From: CAYTGR01 sp964437445
Lineage (GTDB): Bacteria > Chloroflexota > Anaerolineae > B4-G1 > SLSP01
Length of the DNA stretch: 64,000 nt
NCBI GenBank assembly: GCA_964437445.1
Contig: CAYTGR010000014.1
Span: 1-64,000 of the forward strand
Direction: 5' to 3'
Under the pieces are notes generated by a model that had not been told where the DNA came from, searched no databases, and saw only the letters and a program-made list of their open reading frames with translations. Shown piece by piece: positions 31,182 to 40,217 of this stretch. Both the position numbers and the translations under genes were made by a program. Position 1 is the first letter of the stretch, and the number at the start of each line of letters is the position of its first letter.

Positions 31182-32426
31182 TTACCCCCAACGCAACAGT
31201 ACCAACGCGACCAACAGCCGCAACAAAGCCGCCAGGGCCAAAGCCGGCCCCACGGTTAACCACTCTCCCAACCACGGACCGAGCAAAGAGGCCAGCAGGA
31301 TCGCCCCATTGAGGGCCAGGTTGTACCAGGCGAGATGGGCCGGACGGTCATCGGCCGGCACTTTCTCCAGCAGATAATTCCCTACGGCGGCCCCCAGCAG
31401 CGACCAGGCCAGACCGCCCACTGCTGACGCGACCAGGAAGAGCCCCACCCCGCGGCTTAACGCCAGCAGGGCCGGATAGCCACTCAGCAGGGTGGCACCC
31501 AGGCCCACGAGTCGCCGGTTGCCCAGCCGCCGGGTCAGCCGTTCCAACTGTAGCGAGCCGAGAAAGACCATGACGTAGAAAAGCGCCGTGCCCAGGCTGA
31601 TCTGTTGGTCGGAAAGGTGTAGCTGCCCCACCTGGTACAAAGGGAACAATGACATGGGAATGTACTGGACCAGGTGAAAAGCAAAGAGTCCCACCAATAC
31701 TCGCGCAAAAGATGTACGCAAGATATCAAGCCGGATCAACCGGGAACGGCGTGCCGGTGAGGCCGGCACCGGGACAGAGGCGTTTTCCGGTTCCGCCAGA
31801 GGATGTACGGCCTTCAGGTAAACGCTGCTCAACAGGGCGCCCAGAAAGCCAACACCGAAGACGAGCTGGTACCCCACGGGCAGGCCCAAGGTCGTCAAGA
31901 CATGCCCCGAGACGAGCGAGGTGATGATAAAGATCACGGCCGAGAGGGCATTGCGCACCCCGGCGACACGCCCTCGCCATTCATGGGGGACAGCACCGGC
32001 AAAAAGGGCGTTGAAGCCAATGGTCAGGGCCGTCGCCGGGATACTCCCCAACAACGTCAGGCCCACCAGCGCCCAGATCTGGGCCTGCGCTCCCAGGAAA
32101 AAAGGGAGCAGCGCCCACAGGAGGTAGCCGGACCGCTGCACCAGCGAAGTCCAGAAAACGGCCTTATCCACCGGACGCTTCTCCAACCACCGGCCGGCCG
32201 GCAGTGTGAGCAACAGGTTAACTACGGCCGGGCCAGCGTTAAACAGGCCCAGCTGGAAAGCGGTCGCCCCCAGCCGGGCCGCATAGACGGTGACAAAATT
32301 CAGCGCACTACCGGCCAGCACACTGTACCCGGCTATATCCAGGTATAAATTTTTGAAGTTGGCGCGATGTTCAGCCGGGACCGGCTGGCCAGAACGACCG
32401 ACGAGCAGAAATTTGATGCCACGCAT
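31182..32426 (-). CDS. MFS transporter
   Basis: 414 residues from ATG 32426 (GAGGAA upstream). About twelve membrane helices in two halves with a central cytoplasmic loop (about residues 190-215, PLAEPENASVPVPASPARR read as LAEPENASVPVPASPARR). The loop-2-type motif AGRWLEKRPVDKA follows helix 2, and ARLGATAFQLGLFNAGPA is typical of MFS proteins of the YfcJ/MDR type. Substrate unknown; an exporter is as likely as an importer. It is read after a terminator for the PA14 gene upstream on the same strand. Confidence 0.9.
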   Translation of the reverse strand: MRGIKFLLVGRSGQPVPAEHRANFKNLYLDIAGYSVLAGSALNFVTVYAARLGATAFQLGLFNAGPAVVNLLLTLPAGRWLEKRPVDKAVFWTSLVQRSGYLLWALLPFFLGAQAQIWALVGLTLLGSIPATALTIGFNALFAGAVPHEWRGRVAGVRNALSAVIFIITSLVSGHVLTTLGLPVGYQLVFGVGFLGALLSSVYLKAVHPLAEPENASVPVPASPARRSRLIRLDILRTSFARVLVGLFAFHLVQYIPMSLFPLYQVGQLHLSDQQISLGTALFYVMVFLGSLQLERLTRRLGNRRLVGLGATLLSGYPALLALSRGVGLFLVASAVGGLAWSLLGAAVGNYLLEKVPADDRPAHLAWYNLALNGAILLASLLGPWLGEWLTVGPALALAALLRLLVALVLLRWG

Positions 32427-32446
32427 ACAGGTTCCTCGCCAAACAA

Positions 32447-32477
32447 ACACCCGGTAGGGTGCTACCATACCGGGTGT
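32447..32477 (-). terminator. Terminator of the PA14 gene
   Basis: A 10-bp stem (ACACCCGGTA with TACCGGGTGT) and 11-nt loop. On the minus strand it is followed by TTGTTTGG. Confidence 0.75.
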
Positions 32478-32503
32478 CTCGGTTAACCGAAATTATATCA
32501 CAC

Positions 32504-34810
32504 TCAAGGGGTGAGAGGAACCGTCGGAGTGGGCGTCGGGGTAGGCGACGGTGTGGGAGTCGCGGTAGGTGATGGCGGCGGCGTATCCGTAGGTGGTGGC
32601 GTCCATGTCGGCGTGGGAGCGCTCACCGGGGGCGTTGAGGTCGGCGTCGGCACGCTGAGGGTCGGGGTAGCCGTCGGTGACGGCAGGGGCGTCACCGTCG
32701 GCGTGACCAAGTCCCCCACCCGATCCACCCAGACCTGGGCCAGCGCACCGCCGGTCCCCTCAAAGTATTCCACCACGACCGTATGATTGCCGGCCCCCAG
32801 CGGCAGATCCACCACATAGGTCCGATCGCCGCTGCTGGTGTGCCACTCGCTGATGTACAGGGTATTATCCACGTAGAGCCGGATACCGTCGTCGGCCCGC
32901 GCCGAGAAACGATAGACACCCGCCCCCAGGGCCAGGGTGCGGCTCCAGCGTACCGAGAAGTTGTCCGACGGCAGGCCACTGGCCGGCTCCTTCGTGCCCC
33001 ACACGAAATCTATCTTGGGATCGTTGCGGACCAGCACCGGATTGCCGCTCAGATTGGGGTTAGACCAGTATTCGCCTTTCCAGTCGGGGTAGGTGGGCTG
33101 GGCCACTTTCTCCCACCAGACCCGCAGGCGGGCATTCCCCTTCTTCTCGTAATAATCCACCTGTACAGTGTGCGCGCCTACACTGAGCGCCAGATCGGTC
33201 ACTACCTCACGGGGCGAACCATCGCGCCACTCATCAATGATCGGCTGGTTATCCACCCAGAGCCGCGCCCCGTCATCTACCAGTATGTGGAAACGGTAGG
33301 TCGCGGCCTCAAAAGTCGCCGCACGGGTCCAGCGAGCAGAGAAGTTATCCACCGGCAGCACCGGGTCGGGTGCTGCCTGCCCCCAGGTGAAATCCAACGC
33401 CGTGTCGTTGCGGATCAGCACGGGGCCGCCCGCCTGACTGGAGTTCGGCCAGAACTCGCCGCGCCAATCGGGGTAAGTCGCGCCCTTTTCCCACCAAACA
33501 CGGACGGCCGCCACGTCACTGGCCTCATAGTAATCTATCTGGATCAAATGGTAGCCAGCCGCCAGCCGGTAATCTACCACCATCTCGCGCAAGGTACCGT
33601 CGCGCCACTCGTTGACCAGCAACGCGCCATCCACCCACAACCGCACCCCATCGTCGGCCTGCACATGGAAGCGATACAGCGCCGCGTCAAAGGGCAACGT
33701 CCGGGTCCAGCGCACAGAGAACTGGTCGGCCGGCAAACCGGAGGCCGGACTGTTGCGCCCCCAGTTGAAATCAACGGCCACGTCATTACGCACTAACACC
33801 GGCGCGCCGCTGAATGCAGGCTGGTTAAAATATTCACCGCGCCATTGGGGGAAATCACCTAAACGCTCCCACCAGACCTGCAGGGCAGCACGCCCCAGGT
33901 TTTCGTAGTACTCCACACGCAGGGAATGCGTGCCGGCAGTCAGAACCTGATCCACAGCGTAGACCACACCGGCGGCGTTATGCCATTGATCTATGACCAG
34001 TTGCCCATCCACCCAGAGCCGCACGCCGTCGTCGCTCAGCGCGTAGAAGCGGTAAGTCCCGGCCGAGAAGTTGAGCGACCGCGTCCAGCGGGCAGAGAAA
34101 AGATCCACCGGCAATTCCGCGGCCGGACCGCCCTCCCCCCAATTGAAACTGAGCTCGGCATCGTCCCGCACCAGTGCCGGCGCGCCGGTCAGGTCACGGT
34201 TGGCGTAATACTCACCTCGCCACCCCACAATCACCGACGGAACCGTGGGAGTCGGGGTGGCCGTGGGCAAAGTGGGAGACGGGGTGGCGGTGACGGTCAA
34301 TGTCGCCGTCGGCCCGGCGGCCACGAGCCGGAAAAGCGCTTGCGCGCGCTGCGCCGTCGTCGGCGACCAGGCCACCACCGCGGCTTCGGGCAGCCCAGTC
34401 AGCGCCGGATCGGGGGGGAAGGCAAAGGCGGCGGCGAAGCTGCCATCCTCCTTGACCACCGCGCTCGTCAAGGCTGCCTGAGGTGCCCCCGTGGCCTTGG
34501 GGGCACTCACCCCGACAAAGACGGTTTCGCCCGGTTGCCACCGCCGTCCAATGGCGGTGACCAAGGTACCCGGGCCGCCTTCGGCCGGCAAGACGGTTAA
34601 TGTCGGACCGGTACCCGGCTTAGGATTGGGGCCGGGGATCCAGCCACTGCTGCGCAAGGCAAAGACCGCCAACACGACAGCCGCCAGGATCAATACAAAG
34701 ATCACCCCACCTCCCAGCAACAACAACCAGGGAAAGCCTCCTGGCGGCGCCGGGCTGGTCAATTCCTCCTCTTCTTCACCTAATAACTCAATCTCGTTTT
34801 CATCTTCCAT
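32504..34810 (-). CDS. Membrane-anchored protein with four PA14 domains
   Basis: 768 residues, ATG start with GAGGAGG upstream. An acidic cytoplasmic N-terminus (1-28, EEEEELTS) precedes one membrane helix (WLLLLGGGVIFVLILAAVVL, about 28-50). A beta domain (about 68-165) follows, then four PA14 domains (about 195-315, 318-440, 442-565, 570-690), each with the pattern WRGEY-YAN, LPVDLFSARW, YRFYALSDDGVRLWVDG and WW. The last 70 residues are a Thr/Pro repeat tail. The domains should face outside; PA14 binds carbohydrate in many proteins. A surface adhesin or sensor is likely. No cell-wall sorting signal is seen. Confidence 0.92.
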   Translation of the reverse strand: MEDENEIELLGEEEEELTSPAPPGGFPWLLLLGGGVIFVLILAAVVLAVFALRSSGWIPGPNPKPGTGPTLTVLPAEGGPGTLVTAIGRRWQPGETVFVGVSAPKATGAPQAALTSAVVKEDGSFAAAFAFPPDPALTGLPEAAVVAWSPTTAQRAQALFRLVAAGPTATLTVTATPSPTLPTATPTPTVPSVIVGWRGEYYANRDLTGAPALVRDDAELSFNWGEGGPAAELPVDLFSARWTRSLNFSAGTYRFYALSDDGVRLWVDGQLVIDQWHNAAGVVYAVDQVLTAGTHSLRVEYYENLGRAALQVWWERLGDFPQWRGEYFNQPAFSGAPVLVRNDVAVDFNWGRNSPASGLPADQFSVRWTRTLPFDAALYRFHVQADDGVRLWVDGALLVNEWRDGTLREMVVDYRLAAGYHLIQIDYYEASDVAAVRVWWEKGATYPDWRGEFWPNSSQAGGPVLIRNDTALDFTWGQAAPDPVLPVDNFSARWTRAATFEAATYRFHILVDDGARLWVDNQPIIDEWRDGSPREVVTDLALSVGAHTVQVDYYEKKGNARLRVWWEKVAQPTYPDWKGEYWSNPNLSGNPVLVRNDPKIDFVWGTKEPASGLPSDNFSVRWSRTLALGAGVYRFSARADDGIRLYVDNTLYISEWHTSSGDRTYVVDLPLGAGNHTVVVEYFEGTGGALAQVWVDRVGDLVTPTVTPLPSPTATPTLSVPTPTSTPPVSAPTPTWTPPPTDTPPPSPTATPTPSPTPTPTPTVPLTP

Positions 34811-35191
34811 GTTTCCCCTCCTCTAAAAGCGTGTCGTAACCTGTGGCGTCTCTACTATGGGTGATGTGCGATGGATAATCCGTAAACACTCCTATCATAC
34901 CACAAAAATAACTGTTATGGGGGCGTTAGAATGACAGGGAAAAGAAACCTGGTATCCTTAGCTCACCTGAAAGTTAAATTAGAGTTACATAGTTGACCAA
35001 GAAAAGGCCCGTGATCAGCCGGCGGGTTGTCAGCTGCTTACCTGCTGGACTTGCATGTTTTGCACCTTGCCCCTGGCCCGTTCAAGGGTATAATAAAAGC
35101 GCACAAGAATTCATGCACGGGCTGAGGGTTGACTTTCTACCTGCTCAAACCCTCATCGGGGACCAAAGCCAGAAATAGCGAGGTAACAAGT
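34811..35191. other. Intergenic region between divergent genes
   Basis: 381 bp without a convincing gene. On the minus strand TGGTATGAT (TATGAT at 34894-34899) may start the PA14 gene. On the plus strand a TATAAT lies at 35089. TGAGGGTT (35123-35130) pairs with AACCCTCA (35148-35155) in the leader of the ACT gene. Confidence 0.5.
35067..35094 (+). promoter_or_regulatory. Promoter of the ACT-kinase-pcm unit
   Basis: TTGCCC (35067-35072), 16-nt spacer, TATAAT (35089-35094); about 98 bp before the ACT-protein start. Confidence 0.55.
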
Positions 35192-35656
35192 ATGGAACTG
35201 CCACCCGGATTGCTACATACGATTGCTCAAACCCGGCTGTTTACCGACGCCCAGACTTACACCATCCTCAGTGTCCCGTTGACTCAGACCACGGAAGCGC
35301 TGCGTTTTTTGGTGCAACTGGACGAACCTTTCTCGGCCCTGGTGCGCGACAAAGACGAAGTAACCGTAGTGCTGCCCCGTGCGATCTGGGATGAGGCCCG
35401 GCCGGCCCTGGATGCTATCGCCGAATCCGGTGACTACCGGCTCATCACCTTTGATCTGCCGCTGGACCTGGGACTGGTGGGCTACCTGGCGACGCTGACC
35501 TCCGTGGTGGCCGAACAAGGCGTCAGTGTCTTCCCTGTTTCCGCCTTTGCGCGCGATCACATCCTCGTACCGGTAGACGATTTTGACCGGGCCTGGGAGG
35601 CCTTGCGCGCCTTCATCCGCGCCTGCCGGACAAAGGAAGCTGCTGAAAAAGCCTGA
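35192..35656 (+). CDS. ACT-domain protein
   Basis: 154 residues from ATG 35192 (GAGGTAAC upstream). The sequence fits the small two-ACT (CASTOR-like, DUF2241-related) group: YTILSVPLTQ, then DEVTVVLPRAIWDEA, LITFDLPLDLGLVGYLA and a second ACT half ending in SVFPVSAFARDHILVP. Such proteins bind amino acids. It lies 15 bp before a membrane Ser/Thr kinase gene and may be co-transcribed with it, which would link a metabolite sensor with the kinase; inferred. Confidence 0.85.
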   Translation: MELPPGLLHTIAQTRLFTDAQTYTILSVPLTQTTEALRFLVQLDEPFSALVRDKDEVTVVLPRAIWDEARPALDAIAESGDYRLITFDLPLDLGLVGYLATLTSVVAEQGVSVFPVSAFARDHILVPVDDFDRAWEALRAFIRACRTKEAAEKA

Positions 35657-35671
35657 GCCACGGAGCCAAGC

Positions 35672-37675
35672 GTGAGTAGTGTCCTCTTCCTCATCGGCAA
35701 AACGCTGGGTAAGTACCAGGTCGTTGAACATTTGGGCCACGGCGGCATGGCCGAGGTGTACAAGGCTCAACATGAACGCCTGGACCGCATGGTCGCGCTC
35801 AAAGTCCTCCATCCTTTCCTGGCAGAAGACGAAGGCTTCATCACCCGCTTTGAGCGCGAGGCTCGCATCGTCGCCACCCTGCGGCACCCCAACATCGTCC
35901 AGGTCTTTGACTTTGACCACAGCCAGGAGTTGGATCTCTATTACATGGTCATGGAGTACATTGAGGGGTCAACCCTCAAAGCACGTCTGACCGAGGGGCC
36001 GCTGCCGCCGGATGAAGCTACCCGAATTGTGGCCGCCATTGCTGATGCGCTGGATTACGCGCATCGCCGCGGGATGATCCACCGCGACATCAAACCGGCT
36101 AACATCATGTTCACCGCCGATGGGCAACCCGTTTTGACCGATTTCGGGATTGCGCGCATCATCAGCCTATCAGGGTTGACCGCCAGCGGGGCCATGGTCG
36201 GAACCCCCGCCTACATGGCCCCGGAGGTAGGGCTGGGGCAGCCGAGCACCCCAGCCTCTGACATCTACTCGCTGGGGGTCGTCCTGTACCAGCTGATCAC
36301 GGGGCGGCTGCCCTTTGAAAGCGACAGTCCCATGGGACTGGTGATGCAGCACATCAACGATCCGGTCCCACCCCCCTCACGTTTTGCCCCCAAGCTGCCG
36401 GGTCCGTTGGAAGCGATTATCCTCAAAACGTTGGCCAAACGGCCCGAAGCCCGCTATGCCAGCGCCAGCGCGCTCGCCTTGGAGTTGCGTAACGCGATGC
36501 GGCTGGAGTCGCCGGCCGTCACGACGACGACGGTTTCCATGCCCACTGTCGGTCAGGAGGCGGCCGCTCCCCCTACCCCGCCCACGCCGACAACGCCGGT
36601 GGTCAAAAGCGCCGCCCAGGCCGGCCTGGCAGCCGAAGAAGAGCCGCTGCTGCGCACCTGGCCGCCCCGTTCGGCCAGTGAAGCCACCCCGGCAACGCCT
36701 CGCCTTGAAGAGGAAAAGAAACCGGCCACCCCCGCGCCCCGGCCGGCGCGCCGCCGTCTGGGCTGGCTCCGTACGTTGGTAATTTTGTCGGCATTGGCGC
36801 TGGTAGCCCTCTTGGGTTGGCAACGCTGGGGTGACACACTCACCAGTTTATTAAGGGGCACCATGATTTTGACCTCGGTTCCCCCGGCGGAAGGCTTCAC
36901 CCCGACGCCAACTCCCAGGACCGAAAGACCTGCCGGTACCCTCACCCCGGCTCCAGAGACCGCCTTGCCGGCCACGGTAGCGCCCCCCACCGTCCCTTGC
37001 ACGTTCCGCGGCGCGGCCGAACGGGTCTACACCACCCCCAGCAGTAAAGAGGTCGCTCCAGGGACTCAATTGATCGCCTACCTCACGTTGCGCAACACCG
37101 GCGAATGTGCCTGGCCGGCCGAGACCCAGCTGGCCTTTGCCACTGGCGAGCCGCTGAACGCGCCAGACAGCCTGCCGGTGGAACCACTGGCGCCGGGCAG
37201 CCTGATGCAGGTCGTGTTGCCCCTGCGCGCCCCGGCCGCGGTCGGCGTTTACACTTCCACGTGGGAGATCCGGTTACCCAACGGGGAAGCGGTGGGACCG
37301 CCGATTGTCCTCCAGATTGTGGTGAGCGACCTGCCGACTGCCACGCCCAACACAGTCAAGACGACGCCTCAGCCGACCACTACGTCGCTTCCCCCCCTGA
37401 CCCTGGCCGCGCCCGCCCTGTTGGACTGGCAGGACGACCCGACCCAGGGAACATGGTCGGCCCGCTTAGTAGTGCAGCCCAGCGGCGGCACAGGCCAGTA
37501 CCGCAGCTATCGGGGCGCCATTCACGCCGGGACCGAGCTCCAGCAGGGCATTGTGGAGATCCGAGGCACGCGCTGCCAGGAGGTCCCGCTCACGCTCTGG
37601 GTAGTCTCCGGCGAGCAAGTCGCGAGCTGGGATGGCCTGATCCCCTACCCCGCACCCGAGCGTTGTACCCCCTGA
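35672..37675 (+). CDS. Membrane Ser/Thr protein kinase with NBR1-like Ig domain
   Basis: 667 residues, GTG start. The kinase domain (about 12-275) has all key motifs: LGHGGMAEVYKA, ALKVL, HRDIKPAN, DFGIA and APE. A Pro/Ala linker (about 285-365) leads to one membrane helix (LVILSALALVALLGW, about 369-385). The outside part has a Thr/Pro stretch, then an NBR1-like Ig domain (about 450-555; TLRNTGECAWPAETQLAF, YTSTWEIRL) and a further beta domain to the end. A Hanks-type receptor kinase; the outer domains probably bind a ligand. It sits between an ACT protein and pcm, with 9-bp spacing to pcm. Confidence 0.95.
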   Translation: MSSVLFLIGKTLGKYQVVEHLGHGGMAEVYKAQHERLDRMVALKVLHPFLAEDEGFITRFEREARIVATLRHPNIVQVFDFDHSQELDLYYMVMEYIEGSTLKARLTEGPLPPDEATRIVAAIADALDYAHRRGMIHRDIKPANIMFTADGQPVLTDFGIARIISLSGLTASGAMVGTPAYMAPEVGLGQPSTPASDIYSLGVVLYQLITGRLPFESDSPMGLVMQHINDPVPPPSRFAPKLPGPLEAIILKTLAKRPEARYASASALALELRNAMRLESPAVTTTTVSMPTVGQEAAAPPTPPTPTTPVVKSAAQAGLAAEEEPLLRTWPPRSASEATPATPRLEEEKKPATPAPRPARRRLGWLRTLVILSALALVALLGWQRWGDTLTSLLRGTMILTSVPPAEGFTPTPTPRTERPAGTLTPAPETALPATVAPPTVPCTFRGAAERVYTTPSSKEVAPGTQLIAYLTLRNTGECAWPAETQLAFATGEPLNAPDSLPVEPLAPGSLMQVVLPLRAPAAVGVYTSTWEIRLPNGEAVGPPIVLQIVVSDLPTATPNTVKTTPQPTTTSLPPLTLAAPALLDWQDDPTQGTWSARLVVQPSGGTGQYRSYRGAIHAGTELQQGIVEIRGTRCQEVPLTLWVVSGEQVASWDGLIPYPAPERCTP

Positions 37676-37684
37676 CGAGGCCTC

Positions 37685-38356
37685 ATGGTCGCCGTACCGG
37701 CCGCTCAACAAGAGGAGCAATGGACCGCCGAGCGGATTGCCATGGTGGAGTTGATCCGCTCCCGGGGCGTGCGGGACGTTGCCGTGCTCCAAGCGATGGC
37801 GCGAGTTCCGCGCCATCGTTTTGTTCCTGAGGACGTCCAACGTCACGCCTATGGGGATTATCCACTGCCCATCGGCCACCGGCAAACCATCTCGCAGCCC
37901 TACATTGTCGCCCTGATGACCGAGGCCCTGGCACTCAAACCGGGAGATAAGGTGCTGGAGCTGGGCACCGGCTCGGGCTACCAAACCGCCATTTTGGCCG
38001 AAATGGGCATGGAAGTTTATTCCATAGAGATCATTGCCGCGCTCCATGCGGGCGCGCTGGCACGGCTGACCGAGCTGGGATACACTACCGTCCATCTGCG
38101 ATTGGGCGACGGTCACCAGGGTTGGGCTGAACAGGCCCCCTATGTCGGCATCATCGCCACGGCCGCGCCGCTGGCAGTCCCGCCCGCGCTGTTAGAGCAA
38201 CTGGCGCAGGGGGGGCGTCTGGTCATCCCGGTGGGGGTCAGCGGCGATTACCAAACCTTGTGGAAAATCGTCAAAACCGGGGAGCATTTCCAGTACCAGG
38301 ATTTAGGGGGTGTGGCCTTCGTGCCGCTGGTCCCCGGCTCGCCGTGGAGCGGATAA
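37685..38356 (+). CDS. pcm: Protein-L-isoaspartate O-methyltransferase
   Basis: 223 residues, ATG start with GAGG 5 nt upstream. Family motifs: VPRHRFVPED, the catalytic-loop region GHRQTISQPYIVALMTE, and SAM-binding VLELGTGSGYQTAIL. The usual Asp-aliphatic-AAP strand is VGIIATAAP. It methylates isoaspartyl residues in damaged proteins, in the cytoplasm. Follows the kinase gene by 9 bp. Confidence 0.95.
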   Translation: MVAVPAAQQEEQWTAERIAMVELIRSRGVRDVAVLQAMARVPRHRFVPEDVQRHAYGDYPLPIGHRQTISQPYIVALMTEALALKPGDKVLELGTGSGYQTAILAEMGMEVYSIEIIAALHAGALARLTELGYTTVHLRLGDGHQGWAEQAPYVGIIATAAPLAVPPALLEQLAQGGRLVIPVGVSGDYQTLWKIVKTGEHFQYQDLGGVAFVPLVPGSPWSG

Positions 38357-38399
38357 CCCCGCAGGGCGCAGCTCAGCCGGGCCAGCCGCGACCGGCGCA

Positions 38400-39290
38400 T
38401 CACAGGTCTAACCGCATCTCCACCCGCCGGAAAGTCTCCAGAAAGTGAAAACTCTGCATGGCGGGCCAATGGGGATCATCGGCAGGCAGGTTCTCCATTT
38501 TGGTATCCAGCAGCGGATGTTGCGTATAAAGCGCGTGCAGTAACGCCCGTCCGACCTCAAAGGGATCGCCGGCTTCAGTCTGCAACACCATCCGGCCCAG
38601 CTGGAAGATCGTATTTTGGTAAACAATCCACCCTTGCCCGCCGTTTTCCAGTTCCACCATCAAACCGGCCATGTAGCCGGCCTTGTAGAGCGAAGGGGCC
38701 TCATCCAGCCATGAAGGAATGCTGCGCCGTTGGGCCAGCAGTTCCAGTGCTGTGGATGAAGGCAACAGGCGGGCCAGGTAAGGCGGCACTTCCACGCGGG
38801 GGGGACCAGGAGGGCGCCGGACTACCAATAGCTCACGGACTTCCACAAAGCCCAGCTTAAGAAAGAGCCGATAGGCCGGCTCGTTGTGCTGAATGACTTC
38901 CAGAATGATATGGTCGGCCCGCAAGCGGCAGGAATGACCGATCAGGTAGCGCATGAGCATCTCACCGGTCCCCCGGCGGCGGGTGGTGGGCAACACGCCC
39001 AGGCGGGTGATCCAGGTGTAGCCAGGACGGACACCCAACATGGCCAGCCCCAACATTTCCCCATCGGCCATGGCGACCCCGGAGAGATCCAGGTCCACAT
39101 CATAAATGTGGATATACTCGCGCAAGCGCGCCACGTTCATCGGCATGGGCACGATGTAATCAATGCGCGTCTGGTTGTAAGCCTCCGTCAACTGTTCCAG
39201 CGTGAACCGGCTGGCAGGGAGCAAGGTCACGGCCTCATCGGCCGGCGGGTAGAAATCAAGACAGGGGGAACCAGCAAGTAGAGGGATCAA
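38400..39290 (-). CDS. GNAT-family protein
   Basis: 296 residues reading from a TTG at 39290 with GAGGAA about 9 nt upstream; a GTG about 21 codons inside (VTLLPASRFT) is an alternative. The GNAT core lies at about 70-165: GVAMADGEMLGLAMLGVRPGYTWI as GEMLGLAMLGVRPG, then RLGVLPTTRRRGTGEMLM (acetyl-CoA loop) and NEPAYRLFLKLGFVEV. The C-terminal part (about 170-296) is less clear and may be a second, degenerate GNAT half. Target unknown. Converges with pcm (43-bp gap). Confidence 0.82.
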   Translation of the reverse strand: MIPLLAGSPCLDFYPPADEAVTLLPASRFTLEQLTEAYNQTRIDYIVPMPMNVARLREYIHIYDVDLDLSGVAMADGEMLGLAMLGVRPGYTWITRLGVLPTTRRRGTGEMLMRYLIGHSCRLRADHIILEVIQHNEPAYRLFLKLGFVEVRELLVVRRPPGPPRVEVPPYLARLLPSSTALELLAQRRSIPSWLDEAPSLYKAGYMAGLMVELENGGQGWIVYQNTIFQLGRMVLQTEAGDPFEVGRALLHALYTQHPLLDTKMENLPADDPHWPAMQSFHFLETFRRVEMRLDL

Positions 39291-39375
39291 AATGACAATT
39301 CCTCATCAGGCTTTCTTACAGCGTTTTAGTTTTAACAATCACGGTTCACTTTTTACGCTAATTCACTTGCCACGC

Positions 39376-39753
39376 CTACTTGCCACTTGAGTCTCTGAAG
39401 AAAGAGGTCACCTGGAGAGCAAAATCTTTGACATTAATGGGCTTAGAGATAAAACCAGTACAACCGTAGGCCTCGGCCATCTGGCGAGCGGTATCGGGCG
39501 GCCAGGCGGTCACCACCACCACCGGCACATCGGTGAGCTCCGGCAACATTTTGATCAGGGCGGCCACCGTCTGCCCATCTAAATCGGGGAGTCCCATGTC
39601 CAGCAGAATTAAGTCCGGCCTTTCTTGCATCGCCATTTGCAGGCCGGCGTTGGCCTCTGTCGCATGGAGCATACGATATCCCAAAATTTCCAGTAAGCGG
39701 ATAATCAAACGGGCATCGTAGGGGTTATCTTCCATCAAGAGAATAGTTTTCAT
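39376..39753 (-). CDS. Single-domain response regulator
   Basis: 125 residues, ATG start with AAGGA upstream. A complete receiver: acidic pair in LLMEDNPYDAR, phospho-acceptor Asp52 in LILLDMGLPD, VVVVTAW and Lys in FISKPI. No output domain. It likely relays phosphate from one of the large kinases. It lies 81 bp after the receiver gene at 39835. Confidence 0.95.
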   Translation of the reverse strand: MKTILLMEDNPYDARLIIRLLEILGYRMLHATEANAGLQMAMQERPDLILLDMGLPDLDGQTVAALIKMLPELTDVPVVVVTAWPPDTARQMAEAYGCTGFISKPINVKDFALQVTSFFRDSSGK

Positions 39754-39834
39754 GCCCTATCCTTCGTCAAGTGAAAAAAAGCCAAGAGGTCGGTTCGCCC
39801 ATACCGGTCCAGCAATCCACGCGGCGACCGGGGT

Positions 39835-40212
39835 TCACTGAGGAGGCGCCAGGTAGAATCCTACCTTGGCCAATAATTCCATGGCCTGGACCGGTTTGGA
39901 CAGGTAATCATCGCAGCCAGCGGCCAGAAAACGTTCCCGGTCCCCCACCATGGCCGAAGCGGTCAACGCAATGACCAATGTCTGGCGCAGGTCGGGGTCG
40001 CTCTTAATGCGCGAAACCACCTCAATCCCGTCCATGCCTGGTAACCCAATATCCAACAAGACCAGAGCCGGCCGGAGCTCACGCACCATGGTCAAACCGG
40101 TCGGCCCATCTTCAGCCTCATGGAGCACATAGCCGCGCGACGAGAGGATTTTACGGACCAATCGGCGGTTATGGTAATTATCTTCGATATACAAAATGTT
40201 ATCGTCTGGCAT
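39835..40212 (-). CDS. Single-domain response regulator
   Basis: 125 residues, ATG start with GGAG upstream. A complete receiver: YIEDNYHNR, phospho-acceptor Asp in LVLLDIGLPGMDG, ALTASA and DYLSKPV. The start is 5 nt after the stop of the threonine-synthase-receiver gene, so both are in one operon. DivK/CheY-like relay function is likely. Confidence 0.95.
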   Translation of the reverse strand: MPDDNILYIEDNYHNRRLVRKILSSRGYVLHEAEDGPTGLTMVRELRPALVLLDIGLPGMDGIEVVSRIKSDPDLRQTLVIALTASAMVGDRERFLAAGCDDYLSKPVQAMELLAKVGFYLAPPQ

Positions 40213-40217
40213 TAAGC

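Noticed and set aside
34993..35178. 61-codon open frame before the ACT gene
   Set aside because: No ribosome site or recognisable protein features; it spans the predicted promoter of the ACT gene.
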